From: Eubacteriales Family XIII. Incertae Sedis bacterium
Lineage (GTDB): Bacteria > Bacillota > Clostridia > Peptostreptococcales > Anaerovoracaceae
NCBI GenBank assembly: GCA_031272365.1
Contig: JAISTX010000052.1
Span: forward strand, 1 to 61,191
Length of the DNA stretch: 61,191 bases
Direction: 5' to 3'
The notes below the pieces were generated by a model. The model did not search any database, was not told the origin of the DNA, and worked only from the letters and a program-made list of their open reading frames with translations. This document shows, one piece after another, positions 15,809 to 24,512 of the stretch; position 1 is the stretch's first letter; every line of letters begins with the position of its first letter. Made by a program: the position numbers and the translations under genes.

Positions 15809-17018
15809 GGCACGCCTCCCTGTTATTCAATAATAATTTCTCCCTGTTTTGCAGCTCGCCTTTCTTCGTAAGGCCCTTGCCGCGCTCCCACGCGTAGAGC
15901 GTGCGCAGCCCGACCTCGCCGCCCTCGATGCCCGTCACTTCCGCGACTTCGAGCACGGTGCGCGCGCCGCCAGGCAGCCGGCCGAGGTGCACCATCACGT
16001 CGATGCCCTCGGCGATCTGCCTGCGGATGGCTTCGACTGGGAAGTCCGCCGCCTGGAGGAACATCGCCTCGAGGCGGTAGAGCATGCCGCGCGGCGAGTT
16101 GCCGTGGCCCGTCGAGAGCGAGCCGTCGTGGCCCGTGTTCATCGCCTGGATCATGTCGATGACCTCCTCGCCCCGCACCTCGCCGACGATGATGCGGTTC
16201 GGCCGCATCCTAAGGCTCGATTTGATGAGGTCCTTCATCGTCACCTCCCCCTTGCCCTGCGCGTTCTGGCCGCGGCATTCGAGGCGGACGAGGTTTTGTA
16301 TGCCCATGATCTGGAGCTCCGCCGTGTCCTCGATGGTCACGACGCGTTCGTCTCCCGGGATGTAGTTGGAAAGCGCGTTCAGGAACGTCGTCTTCCCGGA
16401 GCTCGTCCCGCCGCTCACAAAGATGTTGTAAGCGGCGCGGACGAGGCCCGTCAGGAAGGCTGCCACCTCTTCCGTGACGGAACCGTATGCAATGAGGCGG
16501 TCCATCGTGATGCGCGTCTCGGGGAAGCGCCGGATTGTCAACGCCGGGCCGCCGAGCGCGATGTTTTTGTAGACCGCGTTGATGCGCGAGCCATCGAGCA
16601 GGCGCGCGTCGAGGACGGGCGAGAGCTCGTTGACCTCGCGGTGCACCTTCGCCGCGATCCGGCGGATCACGTCCTCGAGCTCCTCCGTGCTTTCAAAATG
16701 CACGTCCGCTCTCTGCAGGTGCCCGTCTTTCTCGATGAAGACGCAGTCCTTGCCGTTCACCATGATCTCGGTCACGGCGGGGTCGTCCGCGAGCGGCTGG
16801 AGCACCGAAAGCTCGCAGCGCGTCCGCGCAAACACCGTGTCAGCCGCCTCGATCTTCTCCTGCACGGAGAGCGCGTCCGACTCCAGCACCATGGCGCTGA
16901 TGTAGTCCATGACGTCCGCGTCCGTCAGGTCGGTGGCCGCCGTGCGGACGTACTCGCGCACCCGCCTCGTCAGCTCGCCGCAGGCGCGCTCGAGTTTTTC
17001 CTGTCTTTTTGAAGTCAT
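15783..17018 (-). CDS. tadA: TadA/CpaF-type pilus assembly ATPase
   Basis: A 411-aa secretion ATPase that powers Flp pilus assembly. The N-terminal domain has IMVNGKDCVFIEKDG and the C-terminal RecA-like domain has Walker A SGGTSSGKTTF. The Asp box lies near TIEDTAELQI, Walker B is RIIVGEVRGEE, and the His box is NTGHDGSLSTGHGNS. The ATG at 17018 has SD AGGAGG and overlaps the tadZ stop by 4 nt. It is shorter than CpaF proteins with an N-terminal FHA domain. Confidence 0.95.
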   Translation of the reverse strand: MTSKRQEKLERACGELTRRVREYVRTAATDLTDADVMDYISAMVLESDALSVQEKIEAADTVFARTRCELSVLQPLADDPAVTEIMVNGKDCVFIEKDGHLQRADVHFESTEELEDVIRRIAAKVHREVNELSPVLDARLLDGSRINAVYKNIALGGPALTIRRFPETRITMDRLIAYGSVTEEVAAFLTGLVRAAYNIFVSGGTSSGKTTFLNALSNYIPGDERVVTIEDTAELQIMGIQNLVRLECRGQNAQGKGEVTMKDLIKSSLRMRPNRIIVGEVRGEEVIDMIQAMNTGHDGSLSTGHGNSPRGMLYRLEAMFLQAADFPVEAIRRQIAEGIDVMVHLGRLPGGARTVLEVAEVTGIEGGEVGLRTLYAWERGKGLTKKGELQNREKLLLNNREACHGTGLRSA

Positions 17019-18016
17019 GATTGCACCTCCTGCAATAGCCTGTCGCAGCACTGCTTGACCGCGAGGCCGAAAGCGCCTGCGAGGCCGATCTCCGTGTGGC
17101 TTCCCATGCGCCGCACATCCTGCGCACAGTCCGGGTTCGCGAAGGCGGCCACCCCGTCTTCGGCGGCGGCGGGCAGGCCCTCCCGGCTCACCTCCACCAG
17201 AGCCGCCTCGCAGATGTCCGTGAACGCGCGCAGCATCCGCAGGCGCGTGCCGAAATCCAGCACGATCTTGTCGAGGGAGAGCGCGGCGCGCAGCTGCGCG
17301 AGCAGCGCGAGCACCTCCCCCGCCGTGAGCGAGGACAGGCTGTTTTCCCGCGCGTCGGGCGCCAGGCGGTACACGCCGTAGCCGTCCTGCGCCGCCGCCG
17401 TCTCAAGCAGCCCGCGCAACGCGCCGGCGCCCCCGCGCCTTTTCTGCAGATACTGGAACAGGAAGGCCTCCGCGCGCATCGCGCCGCCCGCCTCCGGCGG
17501 GAACAGCGCCTCCGACTCCTTCTCCTCGAGGCTCAGGTACAGCGTCCTGCGCCCCCGGTAGCGCGACAGCTCGCGCGCGGCGCCGATCGCGGCGCAGCTC
17601 GTCCCGACGCCCCCGCTCTTTGCGAAGAAACAGGCGAGCAGATCCTCCGGGAGCGAGGCATCCGGCACGGGGGGCTCCCCCCCGGCGGCCCCGGCGGCCG
17701 GCACCGCCCTGCGCTCCATCGCAAGCCGCCGGGAGGCCGCGAGGATGTGTGCCGCGCCCGCGTATTTCCATACGGCGGGCGTCTTTTCACCCTGCGCCGC
17801 CTCCGCGTCCTTCTCCCCTTCCAGCAGCAGGAGCCGCTTTTGGCAGTCTTCCGCCGCGCCCCGTGCCGCCAGGCAGACGTCCGCCCCCCTACGGCAACCG
17901 CCGCAGCCGCCGCGCAGCGTCACGGAGCACCCCGGATGGTCGAGCGCGATCACCCGCGCGAACGCGTCCGCGTACCCTTTGTCCTGATCCATGATGCAAA
18001 GCGAAATCCGTCGCAT
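17015..18016 (-). CDS. tadZ: TadZ/CpaE-like MinD-family ATPase
   Basis: A 333-aa protein that starts the Tad operon. The N-terminal receiver-like half is Cys-rich (GGCGGCRRGADVC). The C-terminal half is a MinD-type P-loop ATPase with a deviant Walker A, FFAKSGGVGTSCAAIGAA, and DKIVLDFGTRLRM as the Walker B region. TadZ proteins place the Tad machine at the pole or septum. The SD is GGGGGGA and a consensus promoter lies upstream. The N-terminal half lacks a clear phospho-acceptor pattern. Confidence 0.85.
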   Translation of the reverse strand: MRRISLCIMDQDKGYADAFARVIALDHPGCSVTLRGGCGGCRRGADVCLAARGAAEDCQKRLLLLEGEKDAEAAQGEKTPAVWKYAGAAHILAASRRLAMERRAVPAAGAAGGEPPVPDASLPEDLLACFFAKSGGVGTSCAAIGAARELSRYRGRRTLYLSLEEKESEALFPPEAGGAMRAEAFLFQYLQKRRGGAGALRGLLETAAAQDGYGVYRLAPDARENSLSSLTAGEVLALLAQLRAALSLDKIVLDFGTRLRMLRAFTDICEAALVEVSREGLPAAAEDGVAAFANPDCAQDVRRMGSHTEIGLAGAFGLAVKQCCDRLLQEVQS

Positions 18017-18072
18017 GCTGTCCCCCCATTTCTCCTCTCAGGTGCGCCCGGTGCGCATCCTGTTATTTCCAT

Positions 18073-18101
18073 ATTATAAACATGATTCCATAAACTGTCA
18101 A
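18073..18101 (-). promoter_or_regulatory. Consensus sigma-A promoter of the Tad operon
   Basis: TTGACA (18096-18101), 17-bp spacer, TATAAT (18073-18078): both hexamers are perfect. It drives tadZ and, by gene spacing and overlap, the genes down to 8398. Confidence 0.9.
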
Positions 18102-18162
18102 CCCTTATTTTGGTATTTTTTTATAATAATTTCCACATGCCATCCTTGCCGCGACCGCGTGG

Positions 18163-18168
18163 TACAAT
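18163..18168 (+). promoter_or_regulatory. -10 element placed for a leaderless mRNA (CapA-like gene)
   Basis: TACAAT, six bases, then ATG, with no SD. The -35 is not convincing. Confidence 0.5.
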
Positions 18169-18174
18169 AGCGGC

Positions 18175-19257
18175 ATGAAATATGCCGGTTCCCGCATTTT
18201 CCGCGCGCTCGCTACCGCCCTGCTCCTCTCGGCGCTGGGGCTTGTTTCGGCTTGCGGCGGCAGTGGCGGCGAATCCGGCGGCGCGCTGTCCGTCCGCGTC
18301 GTGGCGGCCGGCGACAACATCCTCCACGAACAGATCCTCCGCGCCTCCCGGACGGAGGGGGGCGGGTATGATTTCTCGGGCGCCTACGAACCGGTCCGCC
18401 CGCTCGTCGAGGCCGCCGATTTCGCCTACGTCAACCAGGAGACGATCTGCGGCGGCGCGGGGCTGCGGGTTTCGGGCTGGCCGGAGTTCAACAGCCCGCC
18501 GGAGGCGCTCGACGCGCTCGCGGGCGCCGGCTTCGACTGGATTTCGGCGGCGACGAACCACACGCTGGACCGCGGGGAAGCCGGCGTGCGCGCCGAATTG
18601 GAATATCTAGAAGAAAACCTCCCGGGCCTGGTTTGCACGGGGATCCACGCCAGCGCGACGGACAGGGCCGCGCCGAAAACCGTCACCGTGAACGGGGTCA
18701 CGCTCGGGCTCGCCAGCTACACCTACGGGCTGAACGGCAAGGAGCCGCCGGAGGGGGAAGAATGGCTCGTCGACGTGATCGACGAGGGGCGGATCGGGGA
18801 GGACCTGCGGGCGCTCACGGCGGCGAGCGACGTGCAGATCGTCAGCCTGCACTGGGGCGAGGAATACGAAAAAGAGCCGTCCGGGGGGCAGCGCGCCCTC
18901 GCGCAGAAGCTCGCGGACCTCGGCTGCGACGTCATCCTCGGCACGCACCCGCACGTGGCGCAGCCCATGGAGATCCTGGCGGGCGCGGGCGGCGGGCAGA
19001 CCCTCGTATACTATTCGCTCGGCAATTTCCTGTCGGCCCAGGACGAGCCGGAGCGGCTGCTCGGCGAAATGGCGCGGTTCACCATCCTGTACGACCCGGA
19101 TACCGGCACGGTTTCCTTTGAGGATGCGGGGGCGGTCCCCTTGGTCACGCACATCTCGAAGGACTTCCGCACCTTCGCCGTCTACCCGCGCGAGGGCTAC
19201 ACGCGGGAGCTCGCCGCCGGGCACGCCTACGCGGACGCGCTCGCCGGGTATCTGTAG
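18175..19257 (+). CDS. CapA-family (PGA_cap) lipoprotein
   Basis: A 360-aa lipoprotein with signal peptide and lipobox LVSAC. The mature part is a CapA/PgsA-type metallophosphatase-like fold: VVAAGDNILHEQ, YVNQETICG, AATNHTLDRGEAG, IVSLHWGEEY and ILGTHPHVAQP. These motifs carry the predicted metal ligands (Asp, Asn, His). The family is linked to capsule polyglutamate synthesis, but most clostridial members are stand-alone and of unknown substrate. No capBC genes are nearby. The start follows a -10 hexamer by 6 nt, so translation may be leaderless. Confidence 0.88.
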   Translation: MKYAGSRIFRALATALLLSALGLVSACGGSGGESGGALSVRVVAAGDNILHEQILRASRTEGGGYDFSGAYEPVRPLVEAADFAYVNQETICGGAGLRVSGWPEFNSPPEALDALAGAGFDWISAATNHTLDRGEAGVRAELEYLEENLPGLVCTGIHASATDRAAPKTVTVNGVTLGLASYTYGLNGKEPPEGEEWLVDVIDEGRIGEDLRALTAASDVQIVSLHWGEEYEKEPSGGQRALAQKLADLGCDVILGTHPHVAQPMEILAGAGGGQTLVYYSLGNFLSAQDEPERLLGEMARFTILYDPDTGTVSFEDAGAVPLVTHISKDFRTFAVYPREGYTRELAAGHAYADALAGYL

Positions 19258-19260
19258 GGG

Positions 19261-19932
19261 TTATCCCGTCGGCACGAAGCCCCATCCTTCCCACGCGTAC
19301 ACGAACGCTTCCGCCCCCGCCTCCTCCGGCGGCGCGGACGCCCCGGCATAGAAGCCCTCCACCGTGCGCAGCAGCATGCCCGAGGAAACCGGCGTCACCT
19401 CGCCCCCGGGGTCGAGCGCGAAGGAGAGGATCGGGCGCGGGAGGTCGGAGGAGCACCAGACCGCCCGCGCCGCGCCGCCTTTGACCGTATAGAGAAATAG
19501 GTGGCAGCGCACGCTCTCGTCGTCGTTTTCCAGGCGGTCCGGCTTCGCCTCCCCGAAGCGGTAGGACTTCCACACCGTGAAGCAAAAGTCCGTCCCGCCG
19601 TCGCCGTCCACGTCGCCGAGCGCGACGCCCGCGACCCACCAGGCGGGGTCCGACCGCCAGATTTCAGCGCCATCCGGCCCGGTGACGGCCAAAACGCCGT
19701 CTTCCAGGGCATAACGGCAGCCGCCCTCCTCCAGCGCCGTCTGCCCGCCTCCGCGCCCCTCCATTTCGGCGCGGAAGGCGGCAAACGATTCTGTTATTCC
19801 ATCCGGAGGGGGCGCATCGGGCGGTTCACTGCCAACCGGCCCGCCACGCCCGCAGGCGGCAAGCAACAACACTGCCGCCGCCACGCCCGCCGCGATGGCG
19901 GCGAAGCGCCCTGCTCCCGGGCGACGGCTCAA
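19261..19932 (-). CDS. VCBS/FG-GAP-like lipoprotein
   Basis: A 223-aa lipoprotein. A basic start (LSRRPGAGR) precedes a hydrophobic stretch and lipobox LLAAC. The mature part contains VALGDVDGDGGTDFCF, an Asp-rich Ca-binding FG-GAP/VCBS-type loop. The start is TTG within TTGA, overlapping the stop of the DUF3160 gene, so the two are translationally coupled. Function is unknown. It may act with its upstream partner at the cell surface. Convergent with the CapA-like gene 3 nt away. Confidence 0.65.
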   Translation of the reverse strand: MSRRPGAGRFAAIAAGVAAAVLLLAACGRGGPVGSEPPDAPPPDGITESFAAFRAEMEGRGGGQTALEEGGCRYALEDGVLAVTGPDGAEIWRSDPAWWVAGVALGDVDGDGGTDFCFTVWKSYRFGEAKPDRLENDDESVRCHLFLYTVKGGAARAVWCSSDLPRPILSFALDPGGEVTPVSSGMLLRTVEGFYAGASAPPEEAGAEAFVYAWEGWGFVPTG

Positions 19933-22343
19933 GAGGTCTGCGCCCAGGAATACGGCTCGTCCGCGTCCGCGATGAAGCTGCGCTTCCACTGCGCCTCGCC
20001 GGGCTCGCCGCCCTCGTTCAAGCGCGCGTGCCAGGCCTCGTCCGTCACGCGCTCGGCCATGGGGACCGTGAATTCGTACTGCGAGTAGACGGCGCCGCGC
20101 CCGAGCGCCACCCCGCCATCGCGCGGGAAGGCCACGTAGATTTCCTTCACGAAGCCCGTCGCCTCCTCCAGCACCGAGCCGTCCGCGCCGGTCGCGACAT
20201 CCGCGATGACCGCGCTGGGGTGGTCCTCCAAATAATGCTGCCCCTGGCCCTGGAGCTCGTCCTGCTTCGCCGTCTCCCAGATGTGCTCCAGCTCGACGCC
20301 GTACTCGCGGATGAAGTCGTAATCCTCCTCTGTCAGCGCCGCGTTCGCGAGCTCCTTCTCAGAGATTTCCGCGAGGCGGGCGGCGATCGTGTGCAGGGTG
20401 CCCAGCCCCTCTTTGGCTGCGTCCGTCAGCAGGCCCCGCTGCTCCAGGCCGTCCTGCGTCATCTTTACGAGCGAGGCGAGGCGCCCGAACAGCTCCGGGT
20501 TCGGCTCGACGTAGCCGCGGTCGTCCGGCGGGGCCGACATACCGCCCCAGCCCCCGGCCTCGGCCATCGGCGGCTTCGCGTAGAGCAGCGTGTCGTGCTT
20601 CAGCTCCGTCCAGCTGCCCTCGAAGGTGTTCAGCTCCTTGCGGGCCCACGCGCTGTTTTGCATGAACAGCGGCAGCCCTTCCGTGCCGTTGTCGTCCGCC
20701 AGCGGGCGGAGCGTGTCGATCCAGGACCAGTAGAGGTTGGAATGCCAGGTGTCCTCCCCGATGCCCGCGAGGTAGGTCCGCGCCTCCTCGAGGTTCCCTG
20801 TGTATTGGGGGTAGGCGCCCACGTCCCCTTCCTCGGTGAGGATGGCCTCCGCCTCCTTCGACCCGAGCGCCGCCGGGATGTCCAGCGCCTTCGGCAGCAC
20901 GCGGCCCGGCGTCTCGTCCTCCATGAGCTTCTGCATCACCGAGGCGTCGACCGTGAAGCGCTGGCCCAGGAAGCGGAAGCCGGCCGCCCCCTCGCCCTCC
21001 CCCGTGGACGGGACGGAATTGATCCGGGGCGGCGGGAGCTCCTTGATCAGCGCGTATGCCTTTTCGAACTGGCCCGCGTCCGCCACCGCCGACGTGTCGC
21101 CGAGGCTGCCCCCGTACAGGTCGGCGAGCGCCTGCTCGTACTGGTAGAAGGTGATGTCGTCGCATTCCCCGACAAAGAAATTGGTCGGCTCGAAGATGCG
21201 GTACCACGCGGCTTTCCGGCCCTCGTCCTGCAAAGCCGACGTGATGAGCAGCGCCGACCTCGCCTCGTCCTCGTAGTTGGAGCGGAACGTCAGCTGCCCG
21301 TACCAGATCATCGCCTTGAAATAGGCCTTCAGCTCGTCCGACTGGTTGTAGTGGCTGCGCGGGATGAACTGGGAGTAGTCCTGCATGAACTGCTCCGCGT
21401 CCGGCAGGCCCTCCCCCACGTTCATGACCGGCGAGGTTGCGACGCCTCCCGCCCCCTCGATGAGGGCGAGCTCCTGCGCCACGAGGTCCTCCGCGTACGC
21501 CGGGACCTCCGCGGAGCTGTCGAGCAGCCGCGCGCCGACGCCGAAGAAGGCCGCGTTCCGTTTGGCCGCGTTCTCGAACTCCGTGCCCGCCAGCGCCGAC
21601 GCCTGCGCGTCCGACGCCGCCACCATGTCCTTGCTGAGCGCCGCCAGCTCCCCGTGCAGCCGGTTTTGCTCCAGGTCCTTGAGGACATAGTCAAACATCA
21701 GATGGAACGTGTGCAGCGCGGAGTCCGTCGTGACGAAGCTCGGCGCGTACATGTACCGGTTGATCTCGTAGACCCCGAAAAACTCCCGCCAGTCGGCGTT
21801 CCCCCCGACGGCGAACCCGTTCTGCGCGATCAGGCTTTTCGTCTCTTCGGAGATCATCGCCACGGACCACTCGTTCGTGAAGTCCGTGTACTGGGAGATG
21901 TTTTCGATGTTCGACAGGTCGCCCGCGATCGTGTAGGCCGGCACGCTCGGCGTGCCCTCGTACGTGTAGGTCTCGTAGTCCGCGAACAGCGCCGCGTACT
22001 GCGCGCTGCCGGACTGGGGCTCCTCGTTGAACCTGGCCGGCGCGCCCGTCCCGGACCCGCCGCCGGGTTCCTTCTGCCCCTGCCATTCGAAGGGGTCGGC
22101 CACGATGAACGTGACCGCCACGGCCGCAGCTGCCACCCCGGCAATAATGGGGGCAGCCCGCCTCTTTTTCCCTTGGTTCCCTTGGCCTACTGGGTTCGCT
22201 TGGCTTGCTTGGCCTATCTGCCCCCCCGCCACCGGGGGCGGCGCGTTCGCCTCCTCGCCCGGTTCGGGCGGCACCGGCGTTCCGCAGGACACGCAAAATT
22301 TGTCCCGCTCGCCAAGCTCCCTTCCGCATTTCTCACAAAACAT
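19929..22343 (-). CDS. Zinc-ribbon, membrane-anchored DUF3160 protein
   Basis: An 804-aa protein. An N-terminal zinc ribbon (FCEKCGREL...FCVSCG) is followed by a Pro/Gln linker, one membrane helix (about residues 66-82) and a large extracytoplasmic DUF3160 domain (TTDSALHTFHLMFDYVL, HYNQSDELKAYFKAMIWYG, DTWHSNLYWSW). The cytosolic zinc ribbon with an outside DUF3160 is a signalling-like layout. DUF3160 has no known biochemical role. SD GAGGAGG; a TATAAT hexamer lies at 22386-22391. Confidence 0.85.
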   Translation of the reverse strand: MFCEKCGRELGERDKFCVSCGTPVPPEPGEEANAPPPVAGGQIGQASQANPVGQGNQGKKRRAAPIIAGVAAAAVAVTFIVADPFEWQGQKEPGGGSGTGAPARFNEEPQSGSAQYAALFADYETYTYEGTPSVPAYTIAGDLSNIENISQYTDFTNEWSVAMISEETKSLIAQNGFAVGGNADWREFFGVYEINRYMYAPSFVTTDSALHTFHLMFDYVLKDLEQNRLHGELAALSKDMVAASDAQASALAGTEFENAAKRNAAFFGVGARLLDSSAEVPAYAEDLVAQELALIEGAGGVATSPVMNVGEGLPDAEQFMQDYSQFIPRSHYNQSDELKAYFKAMIWYGQLTFRSNYEDEARSALLITSALQDEGRKAAWYRIFEPTNFFVGECDDITFYQYEQALADLYGGSLGDTSAVADAGQFEKAYALIKELPPPRINSVPSTGEGEGAAGFRFLGQRFTVDASVMQKLMEDETPGRVLPKALDIPAALGSKEAEAILTEEGDVGAYPQYTGNLEEARTYLAGIGEDTWHSNLYWSWIDTLRPLADDNGTEGLPLFMQNSAWARKELNTFEGSWTELKHDTLLYAKPPMAEAGGWGGMSAPPDDRGYVEPNPELFGRLASLVKMTQDGLEQRGLLTDAAKEGLGTLHTIAARLAEISEKELANAALTEEDYDFIREYGVELEHIWETAKQDELQGQGQHYLEDHPSAVIADVATGADGSVLEEATGFVKEIYVAFPRDGGVALGRGAVYSQYEFTVPMAERVTDEAWHARLNEGGEPGEAQWKRSFIADADEPYSWAQTS

Positions 22344-22385
22344 GCAGCACCTCCTCTCCTATCCAATTGTGCGATTTAAAAGATG

Positions 22386-22391
22386 ATTATA
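22386..22391 (-). promoter_or_regulatory. Probable -10 of the DUF3160 gene
   Basis: TATAAT on the minus strand, about 45 nt upstream of the start, in the gap behind the MATE gene. No strong -35. Confidence 0.45.
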
Positions 22392-22398
22392 TCACAAT

Positions 22399-23751
22399 CT
22401 AAAGATCTCTCACCAAGTCCCGCAGCCATTTCCGCGACCGGAACCGCCATCGCATGAGGAAAAACTTCACGGCCTCCTCCGACTGCACCATGAGCACGAC
22501 GACATAGACCGGCCACTGGAGCACGAGCGCCCCTAGGAAGGCGAGCGGCACGCCGATGCACCACACCGTCCCCACGTCGATGAGCATCCCCACGCGCGTG
22601 TCGCCGCCCGCCCGCAGCGCGCCCGTGAGCACCGTGGAGTTGTGCACCTTGATGAAGAGCGTCGCGCCGAACGCCACGAGGATGAGCCCTGCGTAATGCT
22701 CGCCCAGCTCCGTGAATTCGAATAACCGGATGATCAGGCGCGAGACGAGGATGAGCACCCCGCCCGCCGCCGCGCCGAGGACGACCGCGATTTTGACGAT
22801 CTGCTGCCCCGCGCGGAACGCTTCCTCGGTCTTCCCCTTCCCCAGCAGCTCGCCGCAGAGGATCAGCAGCCCGTCGCCGATGCTGAAGCACGCGAGCGAA
22901 AACAGGTTGAAGATCGTGTTGCCGGCCTGCACCGCCGCAAATTCCGTCACGCCCATCCGCCCGTACGCGGCGTTGTACAGCGACACCCCGACCGCCCAGA
23001 GCGTCTCGTTGCCCATCGTCGGCAGGGCGTTTGCCAGGACGCGCCGGAAGAGCTCGCCCGTCCAGCCGAAGAACGCGCCGAGCGGCGCAGCGAGGGGATT
23101 TTTGCGCACGAAGATCACGACCAGGTAGAGCGCGAGCTCCAGGCAGCGCGAGGTGACCGTCGCCACGCAAGCGCCCATGATGCCCATCTTCGGCGCGCCG
23201 AGGAAGCCGTTGATGAGGACGATGCACAGGGCCGTGTTCGTGGAGAACACGACAAGGCTGATCTTGAGGGGGATGCTCGTCTGCTGCGTCGCCTTGAGCG
23301 CCGCCGTGAGCGGCACGACGATGCTCCACGTCAGGAAGATGAAGGCGAGATAGTGCACGAACGGGCTCCCGAGCTCGATGACCTCCGGGATATCCGTGAA
23401 CACCTTGAGCACGGCCTCCGGCGCGAAGAAGCTCACGCAGAAGAACCCGAGGCCCACCGCGAAGCTGACGGTCACCGTGATCCCCGTCACGCGCCGGATG
23501 CCCGCCATGTCGCCCTTCCCGAAAAACTGCGCCATATACGTCATCGTGCCGCCCGTGAAGCCAAACAGCACGATCCAGAAGATGACGGTGAACTGCGTCG
23601 AGAGACCGACCGCCGCCAGCTCCGTCTCCCCCAGGTGCCCGACCATCAGATTGTCCACGAGGTTGAGCGAGGAGGCGATGAGGCTCTGCAGCGAAATCGG
23701 CAGCGCCACGCGTATCAGTTTTTTGTACAATGACTCCTTCGCTTCCAGCAA
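22399..23751 (-). CDS. MATE-family multidrug/cation antiporter
   Basis: A 450-aa polytopic membrane protein with the 12-helix MatE repeat. The first half starts IALPISLQSLIASSLNLVD-like (here VALPISLQSLIASS) and has NLMVGHLGETELAAVGL. The second half repeats the pattern near NALPTMGNETLWAVG. It exports drugs or metabolites in exchange for Na+ or H+. The start is TTG (MLEAKES) with GGAGG upstream. The substrate cannot be predicted. Confidence 0.92.
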   Translation of the reverse strand: MLEAKESLYKKLIRVALPISLQSLIASSLNLVDNLMVGHLGETELAAVGLSTQFTVIFWIVLFGFTGGTMTYMAQFFGKGDMAGIRRVTGITVTVSFAVGLGFFCVSFFAPEAVLKVFTDIPEVIELGSPFVHYLAFIFLTWSIVVPLTAALKATQQTSIPLKISLVVFSTNTALCIVLINGFLGAPKMGIMGACVATVTSRCLELALYLVVIFVRKNPLAAPLGAFFGWTGELFRRVLANALPTMGNETLWAVGVSLYNAAYGRMGVTEFAAVQAGNTIFNLFSLACFSIGDGLLILCGELLGKGKTEEAFRAGQQIVKIAVVLGAAAGGVLILVSRLIIRLFEFTELGEHYAGLILVAFGATLFIKVHNSTVLTGALRAGGDTRVGMLIDVGTVWCIGVPLAFLGALVLQWPVYVVVLMVQSEEAVKFFLMRWRFRSRKWLRDLVRDL

Positions 23752-23782
23752 AATTCCTCCGCCTCCGACAAGATGGATTCCG

Positions 23783-23807
23783 CAAAAATGCCGCCCCGCT
23801 GGACGGC
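23783..23807 (-). terminator. Terminator after tRNA(CAT)
   Basis: On the minus strand GCCGTCC-agcg-GGGCGGC is followed by ATTTTTG, just after the encoded CCA. Confidence 0.7.
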
Positions 23808-23815
23808 AAGGTTTT

Positions 23816-23892
23816 TGGTGGGCCTTCAGGGACTTGAACCCGGGACCGTCCGGTTATGAGCCGGATGCTCTAACCAACTGAGCTAAAGGCCC
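23816..23892 (-). tRNA. tRNA with CAT anticodon (probably Ile2; Met possible)
   Basis: A full cloverleaf with TAGCTCAGTTGGTTAGAGC and GGTTCAAGTCC, acceptor GGGCCTT/AAGGCCC, and encoded CCA (23816-23818). The anticodon loop is CTCATAA. The D-arm resembles tRNA-Ile2 (lysidine) more than elongator Met. It borders the AT-rich island. Confidence 0.9.
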
Positions 23893-23954
23893 GCGACAAA
23901 CGCACGAACCATAGCATACCGCAAAACCGGACGCGCCGCAAGGAGGAATGGGGA

Positions 23955-24512
23955 CTAATGGGATAGAATTCTGTCGTTCAAACGCCGCACACCCTCGACG
24001 AACACCTTGAAGCTGTGCGCCTTGTTTCGTTCAATATCCATATGCTGCGCTATTTTGCCCGAACCGCTATACGGTTGATAGGAATGAACAATCTTTTTCA
24101 GTTCCTCTTTGGCATTCTCGACCATGTCAGGATTTCGATATTTCTTCTTGTTTTTCACTTTCGACAGGTCGATGCCGTATGCCTCCTCAACCGCCTCGAA
24201 GTCCCCTAGAAACCAAGCCTCCAATTCGCGGCACACGATGCGAACCAGCGTGTCGTCGCGCCCGGATTTGCAAGCCAGCTCGCGAAGCTCATTTTTCAAG
24301 CTGACACAATCACCGCTGTCTTGATCCTGCACGATGACAAAATGAACACCCTTCCATCCCTTCAGTTTGATAGGTATGGATTTTTGCAAACTGCTCTTGC
24401 CCTCGTGTTCCACCAACTGAAACGCAACATCCTTGGAGAGAATTTTCGGGAGAATATGCTCCAGCGTATTTTTCATAGAAGGCTCTTCCAACAGGAAAAC
24501 GATTTTAGGCAT
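23955..24512 (-). CDS. DUF4276-family (Toprim-like) protein
   Basis: A 185-aa protein. The N-terminus FLLEEPSMKNTLEHILP and VIVQDQDSGDC (Asp63, Asp65, Asp68) supply the Glu and Asp residues of a Toprim-like metal site, and CRELEAWFLGDFEAV is the DUF4276 hallmark. It overlaps the ATPase gene by 8 nt. Paired ATPase and Toprim-like genes recall OLD-type and PARIS-like phage-defence modules, in which the Toprim part is the nuclease effector. Here the second gene is DUF4276, not DUF4435. A defence role is inference. Base composition is lower in GC than the core genes. Confidence 0.75.
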   Translation of the reverse strand: MPKIVFLLEEPSMKNTLEHILPKILSKDVAFQLVEHEGKSSLQKSIPIKLKGWKGVHFVIVQDQDSGDCVSLKNELRELACKSGRDDTLVRIVCRELEAWFLGDFEAVEEAYGIDLSKVKNKKKYRNPDMVENAKEELKKIVHSYQPYSGSGKIAQHMDIERNKAHSFKVFVEGVRRLNDRILSH

